This document shows, piece after piece, positions 17,972 through 62,108 of a DNA stretch of 64,000 nucleotides. The translations under genes were made by a program, and so were the position numbers. The notes under the pieces are model-generated. The model did not search any database. It was given only the letters and a program-made list of their open reading frames with translations, and was not told where the DNA came from. Source of the stretch: Phallusia fumigata (Eukaryota; Chordata; Ascidiacea; Phlebobranchia; Ascidiidae); contig QXVZ01026562.1 of assembly GCA_008931825.1 (NCBI GenBank), positions 1 to 64,000 of the forward strand. The letters run 5' to 3'. Each line of letters starts with the position of its first letter. Within the stretch, counting starts at the first letter, position 1.

Positions 17972-20110
17972 GGCCAAAACGTAAAGACCTTGTATTATAC
18001 CCTGCACATAAGATAAAGATTAAATTATCACACGTTGTTTCAGATAATGCGAAGCCATTATACGTTTTTGACAACTAACGCCGTCGTTTTACCTATTACA
18101 GCTAAAAATAACTAAAAAAATAGGACGCAAAATTGTTCAACCGTAAGTCCTAAATATGCAGACAACTTACAACTTAATTCCTGCAACAAAAATAAAACAA
18201 ATACACGATTTCTATGTTTCTTGCTTCGCGGTAATTCTTCCAAAAAATTAACGTTTATTACGTCAGAATGCATTCAATAACAATTGAGCGACAAAATCCC
18301 CCATATCGATGCTTGTGACTTTTTAAAAACTCATCAAACTTTATTGCTCTGTTGTTTGCCTCGCAATAAAATACCTTATCTGTTGACACAAAACATGGTA
18401 GAAAAACAGGATTTAAACGCGTCATTGCATGCATCATTGGTAATGGAGTTGTTCAACGAATGGCTGCGCTCGTCTCGTTTTGCGTAAGTTCCAGTGATTG
18501 GGTTAAAAGAGCGGTCGATATTTCGTGCGTTTGTACCATAAGCAAGCGTTTTTATGGCTACATCTGTTTAGAATTTTTGATGTTCATGTGTTTTGCTTAA
18601 TGTGTGTTGTGTATGACCACAAGAGTTTTCGATTGTTTTTTAAATTGTATGTATTTGTTGTAAAATTTGTAATCTTTGTCAGGAAGATGAAGTCTATAGT
18701 ACTAAATACCGTGTAGAGCGAAATACATTACAAGCAATTTAAAGAGAAACCATCTCAATAAATTTTATAGACAGATAACAACTAGTCTGTAGTAAAACAC
18801 TGAATTCCAGTGTTTCAATGAAGCAAATATTTCTATAGAGTTGATAATACCACTTACATAAAAAGGGGTTATTGTACAATAGGCATGTTTGGACTTCTTA
18901 AAAAGAACAGTAGTTTGATTGGAGCACAGCTTTATGCCCCAAAATGTATTAGTAGATGGTCTGTAAATTTATTTTTTGTGTAGCAGATTTCGATTATACA
19001 TATATTAGTTGAAACACTACCAAGAAAGCAGAAATTGCTTCGCAAAATACAATAAAGCTGGTAAGTTTCTGTTGGACTTAATATAAACATAACAAAACAA
19101 TGCAACCTGACCGTTATGTCTGTGTGTTTGTATATTTGGGACGTGGTCTGCTGTTTACCTACTTAGTTTTACCATTACCGAACTGCCAGCCAGAACATAT
19201 GAACTTAATTGTAATGAAGAAATCCTAACTTAGTAAACTTGTATTGAGTACAAAATATTTCTATCTTACTGATTAGCAGTGTTCCTGTATGCATTCGTTT
19301 TTTGGTCATTATAATCCACATGTGAACTCGCATACCAATTGATAAACGGTATTTTGTGCAATTAATATTTACATTATGTTGGACATCTGCCGCATCCTAA
19401 AAAATAGGTGTTTAGTGTACATAGGTGGAAAATGGTGTGATAAATAGCAAAAAGCCATTATTGACACATGTGGAATCTTCTGGGCCTGCGGTGTACTAAC
19501 TGTATTACAGACTTGTGTTCAGGCGCGTGTGGTTGGAAGATGGCAGGCCTTACACTTGCCCCCAGGCATATCATTTTCAACTTTTGTATTCATGTCATTT
19601 AGCCCACGTCCTTAGGCAAAGGCTGCAATTTGGAGTTTTGGAGTTAATTGGTTAGCTCGGTGCTTTTTATCTGTACTATGCAATTGTAATTGCTTGCGTA
19701 CGTATAACTATGTTGTGTTTTTTTCAATTCAGGATATACTTTTAAAACTGTCCCGGTATGTGTTTCCTGTGTTGCATTTGTTGGGGCCATGTTCTATAAA
19801 CAAAGTGTTTTTGAGTTGTTTGAAAAACTGAGTTGTCTTAAAAAAGGAAAGCAATTATTACAATATAAATTGCTTGTTATTTGGGTTTAACGTTTTTTGC
19901 CATAACTTTCTGTAACATATGTGTTTGTGAGTGTGCAGGTTCTTGTAAGTAAATCTATTATGTGTTGAACAAAATGATACTAGTTGCAGGCCCACCGAAT
20001 GTGTTAAGGTGTGGTGAAGTCACATAATCAAGCTTACAACGCCTTTGCTCGACAGTGCGTCTATCGTATTGTCCTTGTGGATTATACACAGACAGAAAAT
20101 ATAAATCAAA
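17972..20110. promoter_or_regulatory. Shared 5' region between PARG and KAT6
   Basis: Divergent upstream region. On the minus strand a donor (AAGTT|gtaagttg, near 18172) and an acceptor at about 18003 suggest a non-coding first PARG exon starting near 18.2 kb. On the plus strand a donor (TTTTGC|gtaagt, near 18484) and an acceptor before 20075 suggest a non-coding first KAT6 exon near 18.3-18.5 kb. If so, both start sites lie within a few hundred bases and share a bidirectional promoter. No TATA box was assigned. The open frames at 18284-18716 are short and unrecognised. Confidence 0.4.
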
Positions 20111-50997
<30,887 letters not shown>

Positions 50998-51874
50998 CGA
51001 GATAGCGTTTTGCAAAGCTCTTGTGAATTTTTTTCGTTTAACGACAAGTGGTACTCCCTCTAGCGTGCCCTGCGCGTTGACATTTTTGCATCGGTTGAGA
51101 CGAAAAACAAACGTTTTTGCAATTCCATTGTTTTCTGCGAACATGAAGGTGTCTATACTGGTCTATGAAGTTCACAGTTGTTTTTTTTTCTTGTCGCCTT
51201 TTGTACTTACGCTGCACACCCTTCCGGCTGTTTTTGTGCATCTCGTGTCCTACTGCCCCCAAAAGTACGTTCAAGTCACAGTTTAAAACAAATCTACAGA
51301 CGCTCCTGTTATTTTTAGTATCATCCATGTTCAGTTTTTACTAAAACTTCTTTTTTTGTCTTACCCGTTTCGTTTCCGTACAAAGCGTAGACGACTCACA
51401 TCGATTGGTGATTACAACAACCGGTGTGCTAATAAATGTCTGCCGTGCGGCGTCACAGGGCTGATCCGTTTTACAAACTCGCCGTGTACATAAAGTGTGT
51501 TTTCGTTTACTTTCGCTCCGCCGCCGATCGTTTTCTATTGACTCGTCATTAAAACGAACCCTCAGACAGCGTCCAACGTTTTTTTTTTTGGAAAAGCTTT
51601 GAAACCAATAGAGGCACACAACGTCAAAAAATAACATTTAAGCAGCGCAGAATGTTCAGGAAATGAACTCCACTCTTTACCACACCACATCACTACGTTG
51701 ATTACGAGGGCCACAGTTGCTAACCAAACCAGGGCTGTTCATTTGGGGGCTTATGTAGAGTATTGTATTAAGTCAATCTTCTTTAGACCGATTCCAACTT
51801 TCTCTTCTATTGTAATCCAACAGCTTACACTGAATAGAGAGGGTTAAGACCATTTTGGTTTAGCAAAAACCATT
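50998..51874. other. Tail-to-tail spacer between KAT6 and DNAJC9
   Basis: 877 bp holding the 3' UTRs of two convergent genes. AATAAA on the plus strand at 51431-51436 is the likely KAT6 polyadenylation signal. A T-rich run (51580-51590) is present. Open frames here have no resemblance to known proteins. Confidence 0.55.
51431..51436 (+). other. Probable KAT6 polyadenylation signal
   Basis: AATAAA 434 bases after the KAT6 TAG stop (50995-50997), the only consensus hexamer I saw in the spacer on this strand. Confidence 0.45.
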
Positions 51875-51879
51875 TTATT
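51874..51879 (-). other. AATAAA overlapping the DNAJC9 stop codon
   Basis: On the minus strand the end of DNAJC9 reads AAGAAATAAAATGG, so the TAA stop lies inside an AATAAA hexamer. Whether it is used is unknown; a functional signal here would leave a 3' UTR of only about 10-30 bases. Confidence 0.35.
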
Positions 51880-54572
51880 TCTTGTTCTTTTTTCCTCTAT
51901 TGCTCGATTTCTTTGCTTTAGTTGGTTTAGCATATTTCGCCTCGAGCTGATCAAAGAAACTTCCCATTTGTTGCTCACGATTCGATTGTCTTTGTAAGAT
52001 CAGTTGCTTCAAATCACTGTCTTTATCTATCCGTGAAAAAAGGGTGCAGGTTAGTTTCGGCTTGTAGTTGGAAAAAATTTCAACTATCTTAAAATATCGA
52101 ATATATTTTTTGAGCAGATTAAGTGCGCAATCAAAAACATGACACAATCAGCTTCAAGAAACAACAGAGACATTAACCCCTTAAGATGTGTTGTTGGAAA
52201 CATTTAATGTGTTGAGTTCTTCACAAAAAGTAACAAGGTTTTAATGTAGTAAACCTAATCCTCACCACTTTACATTGTTGTGCTTTGATCAATTTGGGAA
52301 TAAATGCACACTAGGCCCCCAATCCATAAGAAACATGTATGTTGCAAAACTTTGTCATACTCACCGATTCCAAGTTGATCCATGGATGCCTTTACTTCTT
52401 GAGCTTCCTTTTCATACTTCCGTTTTCTTCTGTTTCTCTTGGCCTTGGTTTCTTTAACAAATTTATCAAAAGATGGGATTTCCTTGGCATCAATAGCTTG
52501 AAGCAAAATTTCTCTGAAAAAAATTGCCAAAAAGTTAAATCTCTGGCAGCGATATTTTTGATTAAGCCACTCTTCAAGTCCCTGTATTGTGCTCCTACCA
52601 TGGGCGCAACTAGCGGGGTAGGTTTGTCGGCATGTCAGGTCCATTGTCCGTCTGCGCCTATTTGTAAAACGCGTCAAATTACATTTCCTGTAACTGCTCT
52701 CGAACGACGCCGGCACGTATTCGTTCGTAATTAAACTAAGGTTCACTTATGATATGACACGGCAACGCGCCAGTGCAGCTTACATACGGTGGTAAAAATG
52801 GAGATTGTTTGAATCAGAGAAACGTCGTTTGTCATTCTAACACTGAGCCTTGCACAATTAATGTTCTGCGATGCATCTACATTCTACAACGATCTTTGTT
52901 TGTACGAGGACGCACGCATTGATCACACAAAATGATAAAGCAAGCGACACGCCTTCTTGCAATAAGATAAGATATTTTTGACACTTTTGGGAAGTGTGAT
53001 AGGAAAAATACGTTTCGATTTAGCGTCAGTGAGATTTAAATGGAGGTTTATACACGATTGCATAATAAAGTTTTCATCAGCGATTTTAAAAGCTTTAAAC
53101 GGTAATGAATGTTGGTACCGTTGGCGTAGGCCCTAGGTAGACGGAATGAGAAGCACGTTAAAATCTGCCCAAGCGTGCTTTAAAGATTATCTGTTATGAA
53201 AGAAAACCTCAGTTTTTTTCTAGCGTTTTTTTATCGGTAGTTCGTTGCCTACTTCCTTTAACTCCCGCCAGTTGCGCCACTGTTCCTAAGCACATGTTGA
53301 AAACAAACGGCTTTTTAAAAAAATATTGCACTGTCCCTCTTTTCAACATTGGCAAACTGTTCCAATTATTTTGCCATTTTTTAAATTACTTTCTTTACTA
53401 ACCTTAATCTTGGTTCATCCTCGATTGTAGCACAAATTTGGTTTTCAAATATAAGATCCATGTCTCCTTCACATTCAACATAAATAGATTTAAGGTCAGA
53501 TGCTTCCTCCTCAGAAAATTTGTAAGCTTCTTCGAACTTCTTCATGTCATCAACAGTAATCTTTATAACAACCAAAATTATGAACCAATACAAAACATTT
53601 TTCCACCTGAGGCTCATGTCATTATCTTTGACGAAGACAAATCATTTTACTAATAATAAGAGGCTCATGTACCGTTACTTAGACTGAGTCAAATCAATCA
53701 AATCACCAGCCCCCCCCCCCCACTCAAGTTCTAAAAAACTTTGTTCAATAAGGCCTATTTAACTTTACCTATTTAACATAAAGGTGATTTAATAAATACA
53801 CCTTAATAGTCAAAAAATTTAGCTGTTATTCTTAGGCTTAAAGCCCAACATATTTAATTTCACATTCACCCATTTACATGAAACATGGTTTTCCAATACT
53901 CAGTCCAGTTCTTCAAATTCTCTTCATTTATTTCTCCACTCTCATCAACAGTTCCCTCTCTGTCATAGATATCTTTTGAATCTTTGTCTAACAAAATTTT
54001 TGATGCCTTGGACACAACCTGTGAAATAGATTAAAACATATCATATATTTTTATGTGGTTCAAGATGCATGGTAGCCTGTGTTTTCACAAATAATATCTC
54101 AAGTGGGCACAGAAAATTTCCAAGCATATAAATGCCACAATGACCAAACTGGCTATTCCCATCTTGAAGCCAATTATTTGCCAAATTTTTAGCACCAAAA
54201 CAAATTGAATTTGTTGTATTGTTTAGCTTACACCTAATTCAAACATTTGCGTGATAATAAGCAGAAATTTGAACAGTATTTATATTATGCAATAAAGTTA
54301 GTTCATATAAACCAAATATGCTTTGAAAATGCTTTACTTGAACATGAAATTAATTTGGGAATTTTTTTGAATAATCGAGGACCAAACACAATTACCTGAA
54401 ACTTTTTGGTGGCAGTTTCTTTGTCATCTTGGCATCTGTCAGGATGGACCTGAAGCGATAACTTTCTGTAGGCACGTTTTATTTCAGTTTCGCTTGATTC
54501 CTTACTAACAGACAACAGCTCATACAAATCGCGCGTATTAAAGAGTTGTTTGCATTCATCTAACAGACCCAT
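51875..54572 (-). CDS. DNAJC9: DnaJ homologue subfamily C member 9
   Basis: Exons 54572-54396, 54018-53878, 53560-53403, 52513-52365 and 52026-51875 join in phase to 258 aa, against about 260 in human. The N-terminus MGLLDECKQLFNTRDLYELL parallels the human MGLLDLCEEVFGT. The J domain carries KLSLQVHPDR with HPD at residues 43-45, the motif that triggers Hsp70 ATPase. The following REGTVDE and YWKTMF match the family. The C-terminal half, LLQAIDAKEIPSFDKFVKET then a basic helix and FFDQLEAKYAKP, corresponds to the histone-binding region; human DNAJC9 is a dual histone H3-H4 and Hsp70 co-chaperone. The tail is Lys-rich (nuclear). The second intron has a plain aag acceptor and the last an unusual acggatag acceptor; both give correct phase. 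Head-to-head with MCU and convergent with KAT6. Confidence 0.95.
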
Positions 54573-55416
54573 GTTACCCCTAACTTTGCGCAGTGACCTA
54601 CGGTTTAATACACCCTATCACTTTTCTGCAAATGTTCAACAATGAGTAATTAGTAAACAATACTTGACATTTGCTCAAATTGGCGGGAATAAAATCACTC
54701 ATGCATATTATTTTGTCAAACGAAACAATAATTTGTTAGTCGTTTTCTAACAAACACTTTGTCCGAAAAAGTTAATTTAAAAATGTAGATAAGTTAAATG
54801 TTTTAAAAGTAAACTAGCGGTATTTAAGAAATAACTCATATTTTATTTTTTTCATGCCGTTGGGTGGCACTCGGGTTTCAAAAAGCTTTGTGTTGGGCTG
54901 GGAGCGTCGTTGCGGTGAAACGCGTTTACTTATGTTCTGACCTTAGGGTTTGACATCGTGTCTTCACAGCAGCGTACGTTAGTTTATGATTCATCTATTT
55001 CGCAGAAAGAACTTGACGCTATGGGGCGTTTATCATTACATGAACTGTGAAAGTTAAAGGGGTATATGTTGTGTTAGCTGTAAGGAGACAAAGTTATTAC
55101 AATTGGTCAAGAAAGTAGGCCGTACGCCTTCTGGTTTGTTATTGATTTTCGGAAGTTTAATTACCGTTATGCCCGCTCAATGTGACCAATGGGACAAGAG
55201 CAAACATCCAGTACTTAAATAAGCCTACGTCGTTACTTATGAGTAGTCTTTGCTTATTGTGCAACAGGTCATACGTTTACAATTTAACTGTTGCATTATC
55301 AGTCATAGAAGCCACGTTTATTTCGTGATTTTTGACCATAAAGCTTATGTTATGTTTAGGTTTATTTTGTTGTAACGATTTAAACATTTTTAAAGTTTTA
55401 GTTCCAATTTTAAAAC
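54573..55416. promoter_or_regulatory. Bidirectional promoter region of DNAJC9 and MCU
   Basis: 844 bp between the two divergent start codons, so both 5' UTRs and promoters must lie here. AT-rich overall, with a more GC-rich patch around 54850-54960. No TATA box or other core element is clear enough to assign. Confidence 0.5.
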
Positions 55417-58400
55417 ATGCAAAAGTCTAGAGCAATTTTAAGGATTTTTCCAGCCAAGGCATTGCCTGCGCCTGCCTTGCATGGGAGGTCCACGATTCTT
55501 GGACTTTTGAGAAAGGAGCAGTTAGAAAACAGGAGGTTTCTAGCCACTGGAGGAAACATTTTCAAAAAGGGAAATCACAAGCTGCTATCAAACTTACAAT
55601 TGGTAAGTTCCTATCACACACAAAAAAGCTTTTTGTAGACAGACTAAATAAAAAAATGTGTTAAATGATGACTTGGGTAAAATTGTTGTTGACTTGATGT
55701 AAGTACAGAAAATAATATAAAAACGTGAAATTTTGCACTAAAAAGATGAAAAGCCACCACTTGGCATTTAAATAAGGCCTGTATTAAGAATCACCTTTTA
55801 CCTGATCACTTTAAGGAGTTTTGTTTTTACTTTTTAAAACATCTGACTGGCCTGATATTTTTTAGAACTGTACATCTTGCCATGTAAGAAGGTTAGGAAC
55901 AGAAAACAACCAAGGTTTGTGGTGTCTCATATTGATTTTGGATTGATTAAATATTAATATTGTACTATAGTCTGCAGTATTTCAAGGCCTTTTGGGGGTA
56001 TCATTGCCTCTTTGTTCACTGCTTTTGAAACAATTCATTTCAGAAAATTCGTTCTTTGGTTATGTAGTACTTTGCAACTTAAACTAAGCACTTTTTTGCA
56101 GAAGTGACATTTTCATTTAGCAATGGCTTGCCGGTAATCAGTGTGCCTTTACCTTCTCGGAAAGAAATGTGCAAATTTGTTTTGAGGCCTGTTGCTACGA
56201 CTGTTGGCAACTTGTTGTCTGACCTCAGGAAAGAAGATCAGGGAATTGACAGGGCTGTTATTTTTGCAACAGGTAATTTGTTGGCTTGAAGAACTGACAT
56301 TCCTTTGAACTGTCATAATACAGGTGGTATTGTTGTTTAGATGGAAGCCGAATTGCAGCATGTACAAGAATCGAACATCTCATGCAAAATACATTTGTTC
56401 TGCATATTAATGATCAGTCTTATGAAGTCACTCCCCCCAAATTAGGTAAATTTTTTAAAAAGTCATGTACATTTTTCCACCTAAATTTAACCTTCGAAGA
56501 ACAAATCAGAAAATCAGTATGGAGCTGCAATGGACCAACTGAACTATGCAGCTCTGTTGAACTGAAAGCTAATGGCACAAAAAAACCATCACTGCCAACT
56601 GCATCTCATTGATTTGTGTGATACTGCCTTGGAATGAACTGCCAATGCCACAACCCATTAACTCTGAAGCCATATACACTTAACATTATATTCTTAGCTT
56701 AAGCTTTTGGAACTTACAGAAACATTACTTTGTTTTTAGGCATTAGGAGTTTTTTCTCCGGAAATAAAAAATATCTTATTTAATGTAAAACCTATTTTGG
56801 ATTTCTGCAGAACAAACCTCAGTCGAGCCTTCCACCAATTTGGATCAAGCTAAAATCCTTATTGCCCAACTTTATGGCCAATTGAATATCGAGGAACATC
56901 AGCTCAGACAACAGCAAGCATTGTTGGAAAGACTTGATAACCTAAAAACGGAAATTTTGCCACTAGAACAGGTTTGTTTTCTTTTCATTTATAATCTAAT
57001 TTTAGCATAATCTTTTGTAAAGATTTTGAAGTGTATCTCACTACAGAATGTCCACAACTCATTCTACCACTCGTTTGTTTTTGTGTTGCAGGCAATCATG
57101 GGTATAGTTGTTTTTGTATGTAACAAGGGTCACCAAGCTAAGCTCACTTGAAGTAGATACCTAATATCTGGCAACTAAAATAAACAGCAACCAACAAATT
57201 TTACTGATAAATATTTTTGTGTGTAGCGGAAAGATCGAATGGCGGAAAAAGCAAAATGGCGAACTGGCATGTTGATGTGGGGTGGACTTGCGATGATGGG
57301 TACACAATTTGGGATTCTGGCCAGATTAACATGGTGGGAATACTCTTGGGATATCATGGAACCAGTGACTTACTTCATCACGTATGGAACAGCTATTATC
57401 ATGTATGGCTATTTCCTTCTTACGCAAAAGGTGGGTGGCTCATGTGTTTGTGTGGTTTGAAAGTTTTGTTTGTAAATTCTAAAAAAAAGAATAACTTTGA
57501 CATTGTGATATTGGATTTTGATTTTTGGTTTTACATTTTTGTGTTTTTTTTGGAGTGTATGTATAAGAATCTTGAGTACCGGTACAATTATGCAGATCAT
57601 TAGTTAAGTGATGTCATGGTTTTACTTGGAAATTTTAGTGCACACTATTTAATGATAAGGTCAAATATCATATTGCCAGTCATCAAGTTTTGTATGGCTA
57701 ACAAATTGTAGCTTATGTTGATAACCTACTGTGTTGAATTATCATGTAAGAAAACACAAATCAGAAATCTTGCATTTTCTGTGGTCTTGGTCAAGAGGTT
57801 ACAGAAGAATAAAAAAATTTTATTATGCCAAAAATAACACTTTGTTGCATCTTTACACACAATTTTTTGAAAAATAATAAATAATATGATAATGATGAGT
57901 GATAAAAAGGCAATAACCCAGATTTAATCATCTCTTTGGCCATAAAATTTTTTCTCAATAACTCTCAGGTCAAGTTGTTGCACTAATGGTAATAAATAAT
58001 TAATGATGAACCCATTCTTAAAAGACGCGGTGTGCAAGAAGTTTGATTTTAGCTTTTTTCCTTGTTTATCATTTAAACTGTATTGATTTTTATCAGTGTA
58101 ACTTGGGCCCCTGGCCTTGAACTTGTCAATTGTTGCTAGGTATTCCATACTTGTTGATGTAAAGTCACAAATTTTTTGCTGTTTATTTGAGATATTGATG
58201 TTAGATAACAATTTTTCTGACCATATTTTACATCTATGTGAAAATCAAGAGATTTGAGTTGGTGGGTTAGTCCTGCTTGTTTCCCATTCACAATGCATAA
58301 CCAAGATATTAACAAAATTATATATTTAAGTCGTTGGCAATTTTCCTTGAAGCAATATAATAAAAGTGCTGTTTGTAAGATTGTGTCGCTTTTTTGGGAT

Positions 58401-61400
58401 AGGTTTAAAATGTCCTTTTCATTGACGTCTGACTGTCGTTGTTATGTCGGCAATAATATCTTGCCTGGTCTAGATAGTTTCATGTTGTCTGCCATTCCAC
58501 TGTAGTTGCTCAGTAACGAATATTTAACAGCGGCTCTATTGTGAAAGTAAAACTAGTTAAGTGTGTTGACATTATACTTGCCTCTAGGGAGTGTTATGAC
58601 AAAATAAATAGTTCTTAATATCACCTTATGTGTTTTCTATTGGGCCTGATAGTGCACTATGTTTGTGGTATTTACTAGAGAATAATTGCTTGCTGTACAT
58701 GAGCATTTTGACTGTTGTCTTTTAAAATTATATATTTGCCTTGGTTGCTTCAAAATATGTTTTTGTCCGGCTTGCTTGGTTTTCATACAAAATGTTGTCC
58801 GTGTTAATGGCACAGAGCTAACTCACTAATCCGCCAAAAAGCTAAACATTCAATATGTACAGTTCAATTGATTCTAGCAATAGTGTTGATCTTGTTCTAA
58901 TCTCTGTGGAGTAGGCAGACTGTGACCTATACGTAATGAAGACACTGTGGTTATAACACGTAAGGGAATGGCCCAGAGGTTTAACATTAACACATGTGGT
59001 GGCAGTTGAATTGAAACCTTATTTCGACCTCTGTCATTAAATGTAGTATATTGATATCAAAAGTAAAACAGATAAAGGGGTGGTGATTAAATATGAGTAT
59101 GAATAGGTTACTGGTTGTTTGTTGAGGTTTATCCTGGCAATTTACTGCTACAAATCCTGATGTTGTAAGTCTTCATAAACAGGCCATGGTGGCAGTGATT
59201 CAACTTATAGCTCGCAACATCATAGAACTTGGGTAGCTCCTTGAGTAGGGCACGGTCATGGACTTGAAACACACCAAAGTTTCAATGTTTTCATTGTACA
59301 CCTTGATGCACATGAATGCATGAGAGGCCTTCTCTAACTGTGCTCAAGGATGTCATAGGCCTAGTATCATAATTAAAAAGATTGTTAATCATGTGTCAAT
59401 TCACCAGGCCTGTAATTCATTACAGTTGGGCCATTGGTTCTCGCTTGAATAGTGACCTTAAAGTTGTTTTTATTTGGGAAATGCCCTAAAAGTTTTTAAC
59501 CTGTTTGAACAACTTTTGTTAGTTAATAAGGCTTTGTATGGGCCCATGCCGCCAGGTTATAAGATATCACAGATGTGATGGTTGAAGCTGCCACCATACA
59601 GCACGTTTAAATTGTTTGCTCAAATCCTTTGTTTACTATGCCTTCCGCTGAACCGCCAGTGCAGCAAGCGTTTTGTACACGAATCCTACGCCACACCCAG
59701 CGTGTGTTGACGACCTCATTTGCCGTTTTACTACACAACCAAAATCTGTGGATAATAAGACAGCGAAAAATCAAGTGATAGTAGAGTTAAGTTTATGTTG
59801 ATGTGGAAGTTTCATAGGCGAGTCTGATGTTCAAAATAAAATTTTAAGAAATAATTAAGTTTGGAAGGTCATGGAGCCTCGTGCTTACGTTTGAAGCATG
59901 TGTTCAACGATATGAATGATGGTGGTGATTGATTGCGCAAAGTCTGCTTCCAAACTTGCTTGGAGCAAGGTGTGATCAAACAATATGCTTCCAATACAAA
60001 CTACGAATTTTGATGAACTCAATCTCATGATATGGATGCTGCGTCTACGCCGTGCATTTTAAATCGCATAGCAAAGTGTATTGCATGCATGCTACAGATA
60101 AACCCATTTTTTATTACATATTTCCCCGTAACAAGCCTCCACAAACCGGTTAATTAACCCACACACAGATCTAAAAGTCAATTGCGTTAATTGACTGGGG
60201 ACTTGATTGATGCCTTTATTTTACGGTGCCGTTCAGTTTCTTTGGGTCTGTGCCTCATTAAGTGATCGATTGGTGCTCTTTATCGATTTAAGGGCCTTAT
60301 TGTTTTGTGCAGGAATATGTATACCCCGACGCAAGGGACAGACAGTACATGAGGTTTTTTTACCGACAAGCGGAGCGGACAAAATTCGACGTCGAAGCGT
60401 AAGTTCATGTTTGTCTCACACGCCCTCGTGTTTGTTCAGTGCACCGAACCGTAAATGGTTCTCAAAGAATGTTTTCCTTCAATAGCAGGCAGCTAATTAC
60501 TGGCGATCACTGTGTTAACTTGATGCAAATGAAAACAGTGAAGCTGTGCCAAAGACACAAAATCAACCAACATTCTTTGTTTTAAAAGATGCATATTTTG
60601 ACTGTATGGGCAATAGTGATGCACCGGAAACTTGGTTCACCGAATTTTTCCTTTAGCTGATGTTTCGGTTTCGGCCTGAACAGTTTTGGAATTCGGCCGT
60701 CATCGCACTTTTTTAATGCAAAAACAATGAAAGTTGCACATGAGACAGGCTACAAGCTATTCACGTGTGCAAATTATCAGCCACGTTGTCAACAAATCAT
60801 TAAATGTTTTGTTTGCTCTGTTTAAACTTTAACTCGGCTTGTCGAAAACGAGTTCACATTAACAACATTGTCCAAAACAGGCGATACAATTTGTTTTGAA
60901 ATAGGTTTGGATGAATTTAGTACAATATACCCTCGTTCACATCAAACGTTTGGTTTCGTTTCACACTACATCATGCAGCGCGTTGTATTTACCATTCCAT
61001 TGTTAAAAGTGCTGATGACTGGTCGAATAACAATCAGAAACGCCTTGTTAGAAACTGAAGCTTGTTAAAATATCCTACCTTGCAAGTTTTGGCTTCTTAA
61101 GACGTGTAACAATGTCTTCGGGCTGAATAAACCCGGCGTTGTGCATTTTCTCTGATAATTCCTCAAACTTAATAAAAATGTTTGTCGTTCAACCAGTGTA
61201 GAACCCCACAAAAGTACTAGTATTGTCGTTAAAGAACTTGTAATTTTGCTCTTTAAACACACACGATAACACCTCAATCTTCGTTTTGTACCAGGGCACC
61301 ATTTTGAAGATAAAGTCACGTCCTAAAAACATCTTAAATGCACTGTGGGCAGCCTAAGTATAGTTTGGATTGTCGAATTGCAATTACCCAACTGTTGCAA

Positions 61401-62108
61401 TATCCAAATTTACCAAGGAGAAAATATTTTTGGTTCAAACAAAATTTGTTAGGTTACAGTGACTCTGCGGTACACCCAACATAGTCTCACGACACACCTC
61501 TTGCGGAGCACTGTTTCACCGCATAGTCTATTGCGCCATATGTATATCCAGGATGACCTCGATTTTGCGAAATGAGAAGATTCCCCATGTTGCTCGTTCT
61601 GGGAAATCGACTGGAATTGTTCTGCGCTTTCAGGCCATAAAATCACGTTTAATTGCCCAGTCCCAAACCGAACTGCAGACTTGTTGCATGCCCGGCGTAC
61701 ATACGCAGACCGCGCAGAACACCCAGTAACAAAGTGGTTCCAACGTTTTAGTGGTCGCGTACCACTTGGAAAAACGCCCTATCGCAACGTACCACATAGT
61801 TTCAAAAAAAATTAATTTTCGATCAGCTTTTTTATTTTCTGAATCGAATAATATACATGCAACAACGAACGCAGTTAAATTTATGGCGCTAAACGTGCCC
61901 GCGAACCACCTAGAATACCGTCGCGTACAACTGATTGGCTGCCGAAACAGCTTATAAACAACACAATTCGTATTCTAGGTACAACAAATTATGCAGCGAA
62001 ATAGCCCAGGCCGAGCAGGACCTCAAACGGCTTCGTGATCCCCTGCAGCTCAATCTTCCTGCTGAGCCAATCAAAGTCCCGCACGATCCGGAAGGCAGCA
62101 AACCGTGA
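55417..62108 (+). CDS. MCU: Mitochondrial calcium uniporter pore subunit
   Basis: Exons 55417-55602, 55866-55914, 56102-56272, 56341-56445, 56811-56971, 57227-57430, 60313-60398 and 61979-62108 join in phase to 363 aa (human 351). The start [20 protein letters not shown] is a basic amphipathic mitochondrial presequence. The matrix N-terminal domain follows ([20 protein letters not shown] and [12 protein letters not shown]). Next are coiled coil 1 (residues about 185-224) and two membrane helices flanking the selectivity filter [10 protein letters not shown] (about 265-274), whose Asp and Glu rings bind calcium. After them come [20 protein letters not shown] and a second coiled coil, [18 protein letters not shown], as in vertebrate MCU. 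The protein conducts calcium across the inner mitochondrial membrane with EMRE and MICU partners, none of which is in this window. Introns 57431-60312 and 60399-61978 are long for the region. All key residues are intact. Confidence 0.96.
57924..58490 (-). other. Unrecognised antisense open frames inside the MCU intron
   Basis: In the 2.9-kb MCU intron two overlapping minus-strand frames are unusually long for AT-rich sequence. One runs without a stop from about 58442 down to about 58138 (about 100 codons). A second, in another frame, covers 58211-57924 and ends [13 protein letters not shown] then TAA. A short ATG frame ([17 protein letters not shown]) lies in line upstream, ending in TAA just before the first. 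I do not recognise the protein. Options are a small nested gene with unseen splicing, a retrocopied or decayed gene, or chance. Composition is Lys/Asn/Leu-rich, which AT-rich DNA can produce by itself. Confidence 0.25.

Noticed and set aside
18284-18487. 67-codon frame near the presumed KAT6 start
   Set aside because: Its stop overlaps a good donor (gtaagt), which fits a non-coding first exon better than a separate small gene.
61733-61960. AAGTGGTTCCAACG and later CGCGAACCACC in the last MCU intron as a possible hAT-type element
   Set aside because: Ends match the family poorly and no flanking duplication was found.
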